Origin: Streptomyces sp. JJ36
GTDB taxonomy: Bacteria; Actinomycetota; Actinomycetes; Streptomycetales; Streptomycetaceae
DNA: 64,000 bases
Direction of reading: 5' to 3'
Assembly (NCBI RefSeq): GCF_021696945.1
Contig: NZ_JACYHE010000027.1
Location: 1 to 64,000 of the forward strand
The notes under the pieces are model-generated. The model worked only from the letters and a program-made list of their open reading frames with translations, had not been told where the DNA came from and ran no database searches. The number at the start of each line of letters is the position of its first letter. Position 1 is the stretch's first letter. The position numbers and the translations under genes are program-made. This document shows, piece by piece, positions 9,705 through 19,068 of the stretch.

Positions 9705-11081
9705 TCAGGCGCGGACCAGCGCCAGCACCTCGTCGCGCACCCGGGCGGCGGTGGCGTCGTCGCGGGCCTCCACGTTGAGCCGCAGCAGGGGCTCGGTGTT
9801 GGACGCCCGGAGGTTGAACCACCAGTCGGCGGTGGTGACCGTGAGGCCGTCCAGCTCGTCGAGTTCGGCGTCCGCGCGCCCGGTGTAGGCCTCGCGGACG
9901 GCCGCGAGGCTGGCCGCCTGGTCCGCCACGGTGCTGTTGATCTCTCCGGAGGCGGCGTAGCGGTCGTACTCCGCGACCAGCCCGGAGAGCGGCTTGTCCT
10001 GGCCGCCGAGGGCCGCCAGCACGTGCAGCGCGGCGAGCATGCCGGTGTCGGCGTTCCAGAAGTCCCGGAAGTAGTAGTGCGCGGAGTGCTCGCCGCCGAA
10101 GATCGCGCCCGTACGGGCCATCTCGGCCTTGATGAAGGAGTGGCCGACGCGGGTGCGCACCGGGGTCCCCCCGGACTCGCGGACGACCTCGGGCACGGAC
10201 CAGGAGGTGATGCAGTTGTGGATGACCGTCGAGCCGGGCTCCTTGGCCAGCTCGCGGGAGGCCACCAGGGCGGTGACGGCGGAGGGCGGGACCGGCTCGC
10301 CCCGCTCGTCGACGACGAAGCAGCGGTCGGCGTCGCCGTCGAAGGCGAGGCCGAGGTCGGCGCCGGTCTCCCGGACGCGCGCCTGGAGGTCCACGATGTT
10401 CTTCGGGTCCAGCGGGTTCGCCTCGTGGTGCGGGAAGGTGCCGTCCAGCTCGAAGTAGAGCGGGTCCAGCTGCAGCGGCAGGCCCTCGAAGACGGAGGGC
10501 ACGGTGTGGCCGCCCATGCCGTTGCCCGCGTCGACCACGACGCGGAGCGGCCGGATCGCGGTCAGGTCGACCAGGGACTTCAGATGGGCGGCGTAGTCGG
10601 CGAGCAGGTCGCGCTCGGTGACGGTGCCCCGCGCGCCCCGGGCCTCCCCCACGCCCCCGCGACCGCCGCCGTCCGCCCACTCCTCGACGAGCGCGCGGAT
10701 GTCGGCGAGGCCGGTGTCCTGGCCGACCGGCGCCGCGCCGGCCCGGCACAGCTTGATGCCGTTGTACCGCGCCGGGTTGTGCGAGGCGGTGAACATGGCG
10801 CCGGGCAGGTCCAGGCTGCCGCTGGCGAAGTAGAGCTGGTCGGTGGAGCAGAGCCCGATGAGTGTGACGTCGGCGCCCCGGCCGGTGGCCCCGCGGGCGA
10901 AGGCGGCGGCGAGGCCCGGCGAGGAGGGGCGCATGTCGTGCCCGACGACGATGCCGGCCGCGCCGGTGACCCGGACGAACGCGGCGCCGAACAACTCGGC
11001 GAGCGACTCGTCCCACTGGTCCGGCACCACGCCACGCACGTCGTACGCCTTCACGATCTGCGAGAGATCAGCCACGGCCAC
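9705..11081 (-). CDS. manB: Phosphomannomutase / phosphoglucomutase
   Basis: This 458-residue alpha-D-phosphohexomutase converts mannose-6-phosphate to mannose-1-phosphate. It has the four expected sites in order: the catalytic phosphoserine loop FTASHNPARYNG, the metal-binding DGDADRC, the sugar-binding GEHSAHYYF, and a C-terminal phosphate-binding region (RASNTEPLLRLN). GTG 11081 is chosen because GGAGG lies six bases upstream; a second GTG at 11075 would shorten it by two residues. The open frame extends to 11564, but that part covers the shadow of DUF3499. It feeds the same mannose pathway as manA. Confidence 0.93.
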   Translation of the reverse strand: MAVADLSQIVKAYDVRGVVPDQWDESLAELFGAAFVRVTGAAGIVVGHDMRPSSPGLAAAFARGATGRGADVTLIGLCSTDQLYFASGSLDLPGAMFTASHNPARYNGIKLCRAGAAPVGQDTGLADIRALVEEWADGGGRGGVGEARGARGTVTERDLLADYAAHLKSLVDLTAIRPLRVVVDAGNGMGGHTVPSVFEGLPLQLDPLYFELDGTFPHHEANPLDPKNIVDLQARVRETGADLGLAFDGDADRCFVVDERGEPVPPSAVTALVASRELAKEPGSTVIHNCITSWSVPEVVRESGGTPVRTRVGHSFIKAEMARTGAIFGGEHSAHYYFRDFWNADTGMLAALHVLAALGGQDKPLSGLVAEYDRYAASGEINSTVADQAASLAAVREAYTGRADAELDELDGLTVTTADWWFNLRASNTEPLLRLNVEARDDATAARVRDEVLALVRA

Positions 11082-11197
11082 CCCAGCCCTCCGGTCCGTC
11101 GTCGGCAGGGCCCCCAATCTACCCGCCGGTCGTCTCGGGCGGAGCGGTGCTCCGGGCCGGGCGCACGGCTTCGGCCACCCCGGCCTCTCCCGGTGGC

Positions 11198-11644
11198 TCA
11201 GGACTCGGGCGAGCGCAGCACCCGCAGGTGGCCGCGGCGGGCGACCTCCATCGGGTCGGCGTCCCGGCCGCCGGGCCCGGTGGGGTCGGCCGGCACGGCG
11301 TCGCCGCGCTCCGGCCGGCTCCGGGTGCGCGCGGCCTCGCGTACGGCGTCGGCCAGGGCCTCCAGGTCGTCGCCGCTGGGGCGGGACTGCCCGGACTCCA
11401 CGGCGAGCCGGACGACCTCCCAGCCGCGAGGGGCGGTGAGACGCTCCGAATGCTCCGCGCAGAGGTCGTAGCAGTGCGGCTCGGCATACGTGGCCAGCGG
11501 TCCGAGGACGGCGGTCGAGTCCGCGTAGACGTACGTCAGCGTGGCCACGGCATGACGGCCGCACGCGGTGCGTGAACAGCGACGTACAGGACTCACGACG
11601 TTGGACGGTACCGCACTTGTGAGCGGGCTGCGACGACTCTCCAC
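11198..11644 (-). CDS. DUF3499 family protein
   Basis: The protein is about 148 residues. The conserved core begins VRRCSRTACGRHAVATLTYVYADSTAVLGPL and continues to CYDLCAEHSERLTAPRGWEVVRL. The paired Cys/His residues suggest a small zinc-binding fold. Its function is not known; the family is conserved in actinobacteria next to the metallopeptidase-like gene seen here. GTG 11644 has GGTGA five bases upstream. A start at GTG 11596, directly before SPVRRCS, is possible but has no ribosome-binding site. The C-terminal 50 residues are a polar, probably flexible tail. Confidence 0.85.
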   Translation of the reverse strand: MESRRSPLTSAVPSNVVSPVRRCSRTACGRHAVATLTYVYADSTAVLGPLATYAEPHCYDLCAEHSERLTAPRGWEVVRLAVESGQSRPSGDDLEALADAVREAARTRSRPERGDAVPADPTGPGGRDADPMEVARRGHLRVLRSPES

Positions 11645-11926
11645 GAGGTCACCCTGCCGTGTCGTCCCGCTTCGCACGGAACGGCACTTCCCGGGTGCTC
11701 CGCGCCGACCTGCGGCCAACCTCCGGGTACGTACCGGCCGTCGCACGGCCCCCCGCGGCGGCGGTCGGGACCGGTCTCCGGAACGGTCGGGAGAACGACC
11801 CGGGGCGGTCGTCGAACGGTCACGTTCCGTACCGGGAACCGACCGGAACGCTCATCCCGCGCCACGCTCCACCGCCCGCCGCGGGCTCGGGTGGGCGGCG
11901 GACCGGGAAGGCTAGGCTCGGCGGTG

Positions 11927-12373
11927 ATGAGCAGTCCCGTCCCGCCCCGCCCGCCCCACCCGCGCCCCTTCCGCCGCGACCGCCACGGCCGCGGCATGCG
12001 CGGGCCGGTCGCGCCACCCCAGGTGCCGCTCGCGGTGACCCGGGCCGACGCCTTCGACGACCTGGTGCGCGACTCCGCGCACCGTCTGGAGCGGCACTGG
12101 CCGCAGCTCGCGGGGGTGGACTTCGCGGTGCAGGAGGTGCCGCGCGGGGACGGCGGCGAGCTGGACGGCGCGGAGGTGGTGCCGCTCGGCCGGGTGGTGC
12201 CCGCCCACGGCAACCGGCCGGACTGCGTCGTGGTCTACCGCCGCCCGGTGGAGATCCGCACCAAGACCCGGGAGGAGCGGGCGCTGCTGGTGCACGAGGT
12301 GGTCGTGGAGCAGGTTGCCGAACTCCTCGGTCTCTCCCCGGAGTCGGTCGACCCGCGCTACGGGCAGGACTGA
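11927..12373 (+). CDS. Metallopeptidase family protein with degenerate HExxH
   Basis: The 148-residue protein resembles the minimal metallopeptidase (DUF1025-type) family found beside DUF3499 in actinobacteria. An Arg/Pro-rich N-terminal segment of about 35 residues precedes the domain. The family helix appears as ALLVHEVVVEQVAELLGL near residue 125. Zincins need HExxH, but here the fifth position is Val, so the second zinc ligand is missing and hydrolysis is doubtful. I choose ATG 11927; GTG 11924 is equally possible. It is divergent from DUF3499 across about 280 bases that hold several GAACGGTC-like motifs but no gene. Confidence 0.75.
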   Translation: MSSPVPPRPPHPRPFRRDRHGRGMRGPVAPPQVPLAVTRADAFDDLVRDSAHRLERHWPQLAGVDFAVQEVPRGDGGELDGAEVVPLGRVVPAHGNRPDCVVVYRRPVEIRTKTREERALLVHEVVVEQVAELLGLSPESVDPRYGQD

Positions 12374-12420
12374 CCCGGAGGGCGCCGGGGGAGGCGCCGG
12401 CCGGGCCCCGGCCCCGGTGC

Positions 12421-14043
12421 TCACTCCGAGAGCACCGACAGGTCCTGCTCCGCATCCGGCACCTCCACCGTGCCGCGGTCGTCGGGCAGCGTCTGCACGG
12501 TGAAGAACGGCACGCCGTCCTCCTTCTGCTCCAGTGTCCGCGCCGCGTACACCTCCCCGCCGGAGAGCCGTTCGACGGTCAGCGCATGGCTGCCCTTGCC
12601 GCCCTCCGGCTGCGGGGGCTCGACGGCCCGGGTGGTGCCGGCCTTCAGCTCGTAGGTCTTGCTCACCGGGTCGCCGCCTTCGGAGCCCGCCGAGGCGGTG
12701 ACCCGGACCTTCGCCGCCTCCCCGGAAGCGAGCAGCGACAGCGTGGCGCCGCCGGAGCCGTCGCCGGCGGCGGTCGCCCGCCGTTCCACCGGTGCCGTGG
12801 AGGGAATGAAGGCGGTCTCCTGCTCGCCGTCCGCACCCCGGGTCACGCGGGCGGCCGCCACCACCGGGGCGCCGGAGTCGCCCTCCGCCGGGGAGAGGAC
12901 CAGCGAGCCGGCCTCCCCCCGGGTGAGGTCCTTCAGGTCGACCGCGGCGGTCATCCCGGCCTTCACGTGCAGCGTCTCCTGCCCGGCGGGCGTGATCTCC
13001 CCGGTGGGTGTGGCCAGCCGCACCCGGAGATCGGCGTCCCGGTCGCCGGTCGCGTGCACGGCGAGGCGTACGGAGGCGGCGTCCGCGGGGATGCCGGGCA
13101 GCACCGCCGTGGAGCGGGGCACCGCCGCCGGGGGCAGCCAGTCGCCGCCCAGCTTCTCGTCCGCGGCCTGCACCTGGGCGGCGACCCGGCCGCTGCGGGC
13201 GACGGCGTGCACGGTGACGTTGGTGACCGGCTCCTCGGTGAGGGTGGAGAGCAGCACGGGGACGGTGGAGCGGGCCGGCACGGTGATGCCCTCGCCCGTC
13301 TCGCCCGGGAGGGCGCCCTCCTTGCCGTACAGCTCCAGGTCGACCACCGCGTTGGTGTGGTCCGGGTTGGTGAGGTGGACGTAGTCCTGCCGCTCCTCGG
13401 CGGTGCTGGCGCCGGGGAACCAGAAGTCCGTGTCGGGTGCGGAGCACGAGAGCCCGTGCAGGCCGCGCCCGGTGCCGGCGGAGATCGTGGTGGTCTGCTG
13501 CACCGTCCAGCCGGGGGCGAACGGGCCGTCGGCGGAGCCGGTGAGCGCCGGGGCGCCGGAGTCGCCGGTGGTGGCGGTGACGGGAGTACCGGGCTTCTTC
13601 AGCGGCAGGACCGGATCGGGGGCCTGATCGTCCCCACCGCCGTCCTTCGTGCCGCCGTCGTCCCCGTCCTTGCCGTCGTCCTTCTGGTCGTCCTTCTGGT
13701 CGCCCTTCTCGTCGTCCTTCGTGTCGCCGGACTTCTCACCGGAGCCGTCCTCCGGGACACCGGTCTCCTTCTCCTCCGCGGGCAGCAGATGGGCTGCGGC
13801 GTCCTCCCCGCCGGGCGCGTCCGCGGCGTCCTCGCCCTCCGGGGTGAAGGCCGTGTACCGGGTCTCCGCCAGCTCGGAGGCGGAGGGCTGCGGACAGACC
13901 AGGGTGGACCGCTCGACCGGGAGCCGCTCCGCGGCCGGCCGGGCGGCCGTGCTCTCCGCGCCGGGCGCGGTCGTGGCGGCGACCCCGGTGACGGCGGCCA
14001 GCGCGGTGACGGCGCCGATCAGGCTGAGGGTGGTGCGGTTCAC
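12421..14043 (-). CDS. DUF5719 family secreted or membrane-anchored protein
   Basis: The 540-residue protein begins with a hydrophobic segment (MNRTTLSLIGAVTALAAVTG), either a signal peptide or an anchor. A Lys/Asp/Gly-rich, strongly charged stretch follows at about residues 95-150 (repeats of DQKDD), then a large extracellular mostly beta region. DUF5719 has no established function. Its start codon overlaps the stop of the giant glycosyltransferase by four bases (14040-14043), so translation is probably coupled. Working together on an envelope polymer is likely but unproven. Confidence 0.85.
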   Translation of the reverse strand: MNRTTLSLIGAVTALAAVTGVAATTAPGAESTAARPAAERLPVERSTLVCPQPSASELAETRYTAFTPEGEDAADAPGGEDAAAHLLPAEEKETGVPEDGSGEKSGDTKDDEKGDQKDDQKDDGKDGDDGGTKDGGGDDQAPDPVLPLKKPGTPVTATTGDSGAPALTGSADGPFAPGWTVQQTTTISAGTGRGLHGLSCSAPDTDFWFPGASTAEERQDYVHLTNPDHTNAVVDLELYGKEGALPGETGEGITVPARSTVPVLLSTLTEEPVTNVTVHAVARSGRVAAQVQAADEKLGGDWLPPAAVPRSTAVLPGIPADAASVRLAVHATGDRDADLRVRLATPTGEITPAGQETLHVKAGMTAAVDLKDLTRGEAGSLVLSPAEGDSGAPVVAAARVTRGADGEQETAFIPSTAPVERRATAAGDGSGGATLSLLASGEAAKVRVTASAGSEGGDPVSKTYELKAGTTRAVEPPQPEGGKGSHALTVERLSGGEVYAARTLEQKEDGVPFFTVQTLPDDRGTVEVPDAEQDLSVLSE

Positions 14044-17000
14044 TGCTGCTCGCTCCTGTCGCCGTACGGGGCGCCGGGGCCCTGCGGATCACCCGGGTCG
14101 TACCCCGGGGGGCCGCCGGGGGCGTAGCCGTAGGGGTCACCCTGCGCCGGGTCGCCGGGGCCGTAGCCGTACGGGTCGCCGTAGGGCTGCTGCGGATCGT
14201 GGCCGGGCGGCGGGCCCGGTGGATACGCCGAGGGCTGGGCGGGGTCGTACGGCTGCCCGGTCCCGTCGGGGGCGCCCCCGGGGTACGGCGGGTAGCCGGC
14301 CGGGTCTCCGTAGGCGGCGTACTCCCCGTACCCGGGCGCCTGGTCGTACCCGGGTGCCTGGTCGTACCCCGGCGCGTATCCGGCGCCCTGGCCGCTCCCG
14401 GACCCGCCCCCGAAGGCGTCGAACCCGTGGCCGAAGGCGTCGAACCCGGCCTCGGACCCCGCGCCCTGCGGCGCGGTGGTCCCGGCCGCCGCGGGTTCGG
14501 GCACGGCGTCCGGCTGCGCGGCCGGCGGCTCCGGCTCCGTGGCCTGCTCCGGCATGGTGACTCCCGCCCCCTGCACGGGGGCGGTGCCGGCGGCTTCCGC
14601 GGCGGCCCGCAGCCGGCGGGCCCGGCGGCCCTCGCCCGCGACGGGCTGGGCGGGCACGGTCTCCGCGTCGGGCAGATCGTCGTCGACGTCCCGGCGCCGG
14701 CCGGGCAGCGCCATGACGAGCACGACCACGGCGAGCAGTCCCTGCGTCCACAGCCAGGCGGTGCGGGTCACCGGCGTCTCGTAGGTCAGGTCGAGGCGGC
14801 CGCCCCCGGAGGGCAGCGTGAAGCCCTGGGCCCAGCCGTCCACGGTGACCGGGTCCAGCGGGCGCCCGTCCAGGGTGGCCTGCCAGCCGGGATCCGCGGC
14901 GTCGGCGATGCGGAGCACCCGGCCCTCGGGCCCGGAGGGGAGTTCGGTGTGCGCCTCGACCGGCCCGGCGGGCACGGCGACCGGCTGTGCCGCGTCGCCG
15001 CCCGCGTCCGCCCGGTCCTCGCCGGAGTCGCCGGGCACCACGGCGACGCGGGAGACCAGCGTGTCCACCCGCCAGAGCGCGCTGCCGTCCTCCTGGCTGA
15101 GCCGGGTGAGACCGGGCGTGGCGTCCAGCACCCGGCTCATCCGCCGCGGGGCGCCGTCGCGGACCAGGACGTAGCGCACCGCGTACCCGCCGAGCTGGTC
15201 GGTCTGGTCCGCGCCGGAGCCGGCGACGAGACGGGCCACGATGCCGTCCAGCCGCGGGTCGCCGCCCGCCTCGGCCGCCAGGTCCGCGTCGCCGAGCCGG
15301 GCGCCGGAGCCGCGGACGAGGGTGTAGGAGACCCCGCCGGCAGCGTCCGGAGAGGTGCCGCCCTCGCCGGACAGCACCAGGGTGCGGGCCTGGTCCTCGG
15401 TGTGGCTCTCCTCCGCGACGAAGGCGGGGACCTGCACCGGGTCGCGCCGGGAGAGCGGGCCGTCGGCGCCGCCGATCATCCAGCCCGCCGCGGAGAGCAG
15501 CGGAGCCGCCGCGGCGGCGATGCCGACCAGGGCGGCGACGGGCTGCCGCCAGCCGAAACTCTGGGCGGCGACGCGCTCCCGGGCGCCCTCGGCGCCCACC
15601 GCGGCGGCGGCGAGCAGGCCGAGGCCGTAGACCAGGGTGGCGGGACCGGCCCAGCCGCCGGCGTTGCTGACGGCCGCGAAGAGCAGGCCGGTGAGGGCGA
15701 CGGTCCAGGCGGCCAGCACGGGGGTCCGGCGGTCCCGGCGCAGCAGTGCGGCCAGCGCGGCGAGGACGAGACCGGCGAGCAGCAGCCCGCCGGTGGCGCC
15801 GGGGCCGCCGGGGCTGAGGGTGAGCAGCTCCAGCGCGCCGGCCGCGCCGTGCCCGTACGGGAGGCCGGCCTCCTGCAGGAAGCGGGAGGGGCTGCCGAGC
15901 AGTGCCAGGGACCACGGGGCCAGCAGCACCATCGGCACCAGGAGCACCACGGCGGCGCGTGCGGCGCCGGCCACGAGTCCGGCCCCCTGCCGCTGCCGGA
16001 CCACCAGCAGCACGAGCCACAGCACCAGCGCGACCGGCCAGACGACGGGAGTGAAGGCCGTGGTGAGGGCCAGCAGCAGCGCGTACGCCCAGGCCGCGCG
16101 CCAGGAGGCGCGGCCGCGCAGCCCGGAGGCCGCGACGGCCGTGCGGGCGAGCAGCGGAAGGGTGATCGCCAGCACCGCGGTGCCGAGACGGCCGCCGGCC
16201 AGGGCGCCGGTGGCGGCGGGGAGGAAGGCGTAGGCCACGCTGCCCCAGGCGCGCAGCAGGCGGGACCCGACGAGCGGCCGGGAGGCGAAGTACGCGGCGA
16301 GCCCGGCCAGCGGGACGGAGCAGACGAGCAGCACGGAGAGGGTCAGGCCGGTGCTGCCGAGGAAGAGCGTGGCGAGGGCGGCGAGGATCGCCAGATAGGG
16401 CGGCGCGGTCGGGGTGCCGCCGGTGCCGACGGGATGCCAGGCGTCGGTGTAGCGGTCCCAGAGGCCGGAGACCTCGCCCGGGGCGGGGAGCAGGGCGCCG
16501 CCGGCGAGCGCACCGCCGCCGAGCAGGTTGCGGCAGGCGATGAGCGAGACCACCAGCAGCACCAGGAAGAGCACGGGGCCGGGCTTGCGGGCCAGCCGCT
16601 TGAGCCGGGCGAACTGCTCGACCTCCAGGAAGTCGGCGTCGTCGTCGGACGGGCCGGACTCGACGGCGCCGTGCCGGCCACCGGAGGAGAGCTCGGGTTC
16701 GGAGCGGCCGCCGAAGTTGCTGACGACCTGCTCGGCGGTGGCCCGCACGGTGGCGCCGGGCGGCGGGAAGAGCGGACGGAGCTCACGGTGGTCGACGACC
16801 GGTCTGCCGCGGCGGCGGCGGGCACCGAGCACCCGCAGCGGCCGCAGCAGCACGCCGAAGAGTCCGGAGACCTCGTCGAGCGCCTGTCCGGGTACCTTGC
16901 CGACGAGGTAGGCGAGGGTGCGCAGCAGGGTGCCGAGGACGAGCCGGAGCAGCACCCAGGGCAGCACGGCCGTACGGGAGTTGACGAGCAGGGTGTAGAC

Positions 17001-17927
17001 GGCGCCGGCCTTGTCCACGCGGTGCGGGCTGGCGCCGCCGCCGCGGCCCACGCAGTCGACGGGGCGGCGCTCGCGGGAGGCGGCCTCGGCGTGCCGGAGG
17101 ACGGCGTCGGGTGCGACCAGCACCCGGTGCCCGGCCGCGTGCGCACGCCAGCAGAGGTCGACGTCGTCGCGCATCAGCGGCAGCCGCCGGTCGAACCCGC
17201 CGAGCTGTTCGAAGACGTCGCGCCGGACGAGCATGCCGGCGGTGGAGACGGACAGCACGGTACGCACCTGGTCGTGCTGGCCCTGATCCTGCTCGCGGCG
17301 GTCGAGCCCGGTCCAGCGGCGGCCGCTGTGAGCGAGGGTGACGCCGGCCTCCAGGAGTTGCCGGCTGTCGTACCAGCTCCGGAGCTTCGGCCCGACGATG
17401 CCGATGGCCGGGTCGGTGTCGGCGACCCGGAGCAGCTCGGCGAGGGCGTCCGGCTCGGGAGCGCAGTCGTCGTGCAGCAGCCAGAGCCACTGCACGGGTT
17501 CGCCGTACGGCAGCTCCGGCATGTCGTAGGCCTCGTCGCGCCAGGTGCGGGTGACGGGATCCCAGCCGCTGGGACGCTTGAGGTAGGGCAGGTCGTCGGG
17601 GGTGAGCACGCCGGCGGTGCGGGCGGCCTCGTCGACCGCCGTACCGAAGCCGGTGCGCCGCGCCAGGTGGAGCACCCGGTCCGGGCCGAGGGACTCGGCG
17701 AGCAGCCGGGCGGAGTCGTCGGCGCTGCCGGTGTCGGCGGCGACGACGTTCTGCACCGGGCGCTGCTGGCCGATCAGCCCCGCCAGCGCCTCGGGCAGCC
17801 AGCGCGCGCCGTCGTGGGCGACGAGCACCGCGGTGACGACATGCCGGGGGTGCTCGGGGGTGCCGGCGGGTGCCGGCACTGCTGTGGCCGCCTCGTGGTG
17901 GGCCGCCGGATGGCTGTGCACGGACAT
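14040..17927 (-). CDS. Giant multi-domain membrane glycosyltransferase (GT2)
   Basis: The protein is about 1295 residues. A family 2 glycosyltransferase domain covers residues 30-340: VTAVLVAHDGARWLPEAL, the DDCAPEPD aspartates, and RDDVDLCWRAHAAGHRV. Then come about a dozen hydrophobic segments (roughly 460-870), an extracellular beta region, one more membrane segment near 1080, and a Pro/Gly/Tyr-rich tail with GYDQAP repeats. It probably transfers or exports a sugar for an envelope polymer; donor and acceptor are unknown. ATG 17927 (MSVHSHP) is chosen over the longer frame to 18011. The downstream DUF5719 gene overlaps by four bases. Confidence 0.85.
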   Translation of the reverse strand: MSVHSHPAAHHEAATAVPAPAGTPEHPRHVVTAVLVAHDGARWLPEALAGLIGQQRPVQNVVAADTGSADDSARLLAESLGPDRVLHLARRTGFGTAVDEAARTAGVLTPDDLPYLKRPSGWDPVTRTWRDEAYDMPELPYGEPVQWLWLLHDDCAPEPDALAELLRVADTDPAIGIVGPKLRSWYDSRQLLEAGVTLAHSGRRWTGLDRREQDQGQHDQVRTVLSVSTAGMLVRRDVFEQLGGFDRRLPLMRDDVDLCWRAHAAGHRVLVAPDAVLRHAEAASRERRPVDCVGRGGGASPHRVDKAGAVYTLLVNSRTAVLPWVLLRLVLGTLLRTLAYLVGKVPGQALDEVSGLFGVLLRPLRVLGARRRRGRPVVDHRELRPLFPPPGATVRATAEQVVSNFGGRSEPELSSGGRHGAVESGPSDDDADFLEVEQFARLKRLARKPGPVLFLVLLVVSLIACRNLLGGGALAGGALLPAPGEVSGLWDRYTDAWHPVGTGGTPTAPPYLAILAALATLFLGSTGLTLSVLLVCSVPLAGLAAYFASRPLVGSRLLRAWGSVAYAFLPAATGALAGGRLGTAVLAITLPLLARTAVAASGLRGRASWRAAWAYALLLALTTAFTPVVWPVALVLWLVLLVVRQRQGAGLVAGAARAAVVLLVPMVLLAPWSLALLGSPSRFLQEAGLPYGHGAAGALELLTLSPGGPGATGGLLLAGLVLAALAALLRRDRRTPVLAAWTVALTGLLFAAVSNAGGWAGPATLVYGLGLLAAAAVGAEGARERVAAQSFGWRQPVAALVGIAAAAAPLLSAAGWMIGGADGPLSRRDPVQVPAFVAEESHTEDQARTLVLSGEGGTSPDAAGGVSYTLVRGSGARLGDADLAAEAGGDPRLDGIVARLVAGSGADQTDQLGGYAVRYVLVRDGAPRRMSRVLDATPGLTRLSQEDGSALWRVDTLVSRVAVVPGDSGEDRADAGGDAAQPVAVPAGPVEAHTELPSGPEGRVLRIADAADPGWQATLDGRPLDPVTVDGWAQGFTLPSGGGRLDLTYETPVTRTAWLWTQGLLAVVVLVMALPGRRRDVDDDLPDAETVPAQPVAGEGRRARRLRAAAEAAGTAPVQGAGVTMPEQATEPEPPAAQPDAVPEPAAAGTTAPQGAGSEAGFDAFGHGFDAFGGGSGSGQGAGYAPGYDQAPGYDQAPGYGEYAAYGDPAGYPPYPGGAPDGTGQPYDPAQPSAYPPGPPPGHDPQQPYGDPYGYGPGDPAQGDPYGYAPGGPPGYDPGDPQGPGAPYGDRSEQQ

Positions 17928-18060
17928 CGAGGTACGGGCCCCGTGGTGAGTGGACTGCGGTGGACGCGCGGGCGCCCGTGGGGCGTCGGCGTCTCGGACG
18001 GTGCCCCACACTAACGGCTCGCCGCCCGGCCACCGCCGGGTCCGTGCAACTGCCCCGCCA

Positions 18061-18106
18061 CGGGCGCCCCGTGAGGACCGCGGGGACGGCCCTCACGGCG
18101 CGCCCG
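18061..18106 (-). terminator. Terminator hairpin after whiB
   Basis: CGGGCGCCCCGTGAGG (18061-18076) pairs with CCTCACGGCGCGCCCG (18091-18106) with one mismatch and a 14-base loop. It lies just beyond the whiB stop codon and before the giant glycosyltransferase start, so it should separate the two transcripts. Confidence 0.6.
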
Positions 18107-18114
18107 GACAGGCG

Positions 18115-18378
18115 TCAGACGGCGGCCTTCTTCAGCCGCCGGCGCTCGCGCTCGGAGAGACCGCCCCAGATGCCGAACCGCTCGTCGTTGGCGAGTGCGT
18201 ATTCGAGACATTCCGAACGGACTTCACACGCAAGGCAGACCTTTTTCGCCTCACGCGTGGATCCGCCCTTCTCGGGAAAGAATGATTCGGGATCGGTCTG
18301 AGCGCACAACGCGCGTTCCTGCCAGCCGAGCTCCTCGTCCGCCTCGTCGACCAGCAGTTGCTGCACCAGCTCGGTCAT
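18115..18378 (-). CDS. whiB: Developmental transcription factor WhiB
   Basis: The 87-residue iron-sulfur protein is the regulator that works with WhiA to start sporulation septation in Streptomyces. Cluster ligands Cys25, Cys48, Cys51 and Cys57 are present. The GIWGG turn and a basic C-terminus (RERRRLKKAAV) complete the Wbl pattern. Length and sequence agree, from memory, with S. coelicolor WhiB almost throughout, which identifies this Wbl paralogue as WhiB itself. It has a long upstream region, typical of a developmentally controlled promoter, and its own terminator. Confidence 0.97.
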   Translation of the reverse strand: MTELVQQLLVDEADEELGWQERALCAQTDPESFFPEKGGSTREAKKVCLACEVRSECLEYALANDERFGIWGGLSERERRRLKKAAV

Positions 18379-18823
18379 GTGCGCGCCCCTCGTCCGTCTT
18401 TGCGTCCCCGTGATGCTGTCGTTATCGATCGCGGCTGAACGACACGGTTGAAATTACAAGTGCGCCGCTCCGGACCAGTCAAGCCGGGATCTGCTATCGG
18501 GTCCGTTATTCACTCTGCGGAACCAAGCTCACGCGGTAAGTGTTCAAATCTCCACAAACTATGACACTCACGCCGGGCCGCGACCACGTTCCGTCACCGC
18601 ACGCGATCCCGAAAACCGTCTCGACACGAGGGACGAGCGGACCACCGCGAGCGTTCCCGGCGGGCACATCGAAGCGAGAATGATCACAGTAGGATCACAG
18701 AAAGACAACGACGCCCCGCCATGCGAACGGTCCGTCAGGTGTCCCGCTACGAGGCAGCACAAACCTTTCTCTGTGTGACTCCACCCGATGCGGTGAGACA
18801 AATTCCCCAAACGCGACATCCGG
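18379..18823. promoter_or_regulatory. whiB promoter region and whiB/cysteine dioxygenase divergent spacer
   Basis: Reading leftwards, TTGACT (18482-18477) and TGTAAT (18458-18453) are spaced by 18 bases and fit a promoter about 75 bases before the whiB start codon. GACAC, the core of WhiA sites, lies at 18441-18445 near the expected start of transcription. BldD is known to bind whiB promoters in Streptomyces, but I could not place a convincing BldD box. This stretch is noticeably richer in A and T than its surroundings and has no coding signal. Confidence 0.5.
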
Positions 18824-18853
18824 TTGACAGCGGGCATGGCGATCCGGTCTCCT
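18824..18853 (+). promoter_or_regulatory. Candidate promoter for the cysteine-rich leader peptide
   Basis: A perfect TTGACA stands at 18824-18829. The -10 is poor: TCTCCT at 18848-18853 keeps only the first and last T. Geometry would put the transcript start at about 18860, right at the ATG of the leader peptide, making that peptide leaderless. No ribosome-binding site precedes the ATG, in agreement. Confidence 0.4.
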
Positions 18854-18860
18854 TGTCCGC

Positions 18861-18950
18861 ATGCCCGTGACCAGCACGCTCCGCCAGACCCGCACCGCCG
18901 GGTTCCTTCGCGCTGCGTCCACCGGGTCCTGTCGCTGTCGCTGTTGCTGA
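18861..18950 (+). CDS. Cysteine-rich leader peptide (29 aa), candidate attenuator
   Basis: A short open frame from ATG 18861 to TGA 18950 encodes 29 residues starting MPVTSTLRQTRTAGFLRAAS and ending SCRCRCC. Four of the last six codons are cysteine, three of them TGT, which is rare in such GC-rich genomes. It lies 118 bases before cysteine dioxygenase, with no Shine-Dalgarno sequence. Polycysteine leaderless uORFs in mycobacteria act as cysteine-responsive attenuators. By analogy, ribosome speed at the Cys codons would report cysteine supply and set expression of the cysteine-degrading enzyme. The frame and codons are seen directly; function is inferred. Confidence 0.6.
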   Translation: MPVTSTLRQTRTAGFLRAASTGSCRCRCC

Positions 18951-18978
18951 GTCGAGGCCCTTCCGCCTCCTCCCCCTC

Positions 18979-19011
18979 CGGGCCGCCTCTCCGGCCCGCC
19001 CCCGGCCGGGC
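18979..19011 (+). promoter_or_regulatory. Mutually exclusive hairpins after the leader peptide
   Basis: CGGGCC (18979-18984) can pair with GGCCCG (18993-18998), or GCCCG (18994-18998) can pair with CGGGC (19007-19011). The two share one strand, so only one can form. They lie 30-60 bases past the leader peptide stop codon, a suitable layout for a translation-controlled switch before the cysteine dioxygenase gene. GC-rich DNA gives such pairings easily by chance. Confidence 0.35.
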
Positions 19012-19068
19012 GCCCGTACGCCCGCCGGCCACCCCGCCCCACCTCCAGCGCGAAGGCACCGCATCCCC

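Noticed and set aside
18379..18560. Specific BldD operator for whiB
   Set aside because: BldD control of whiB is known in Streptomyces, but no stretch matched the dyad well enough to mark a site.
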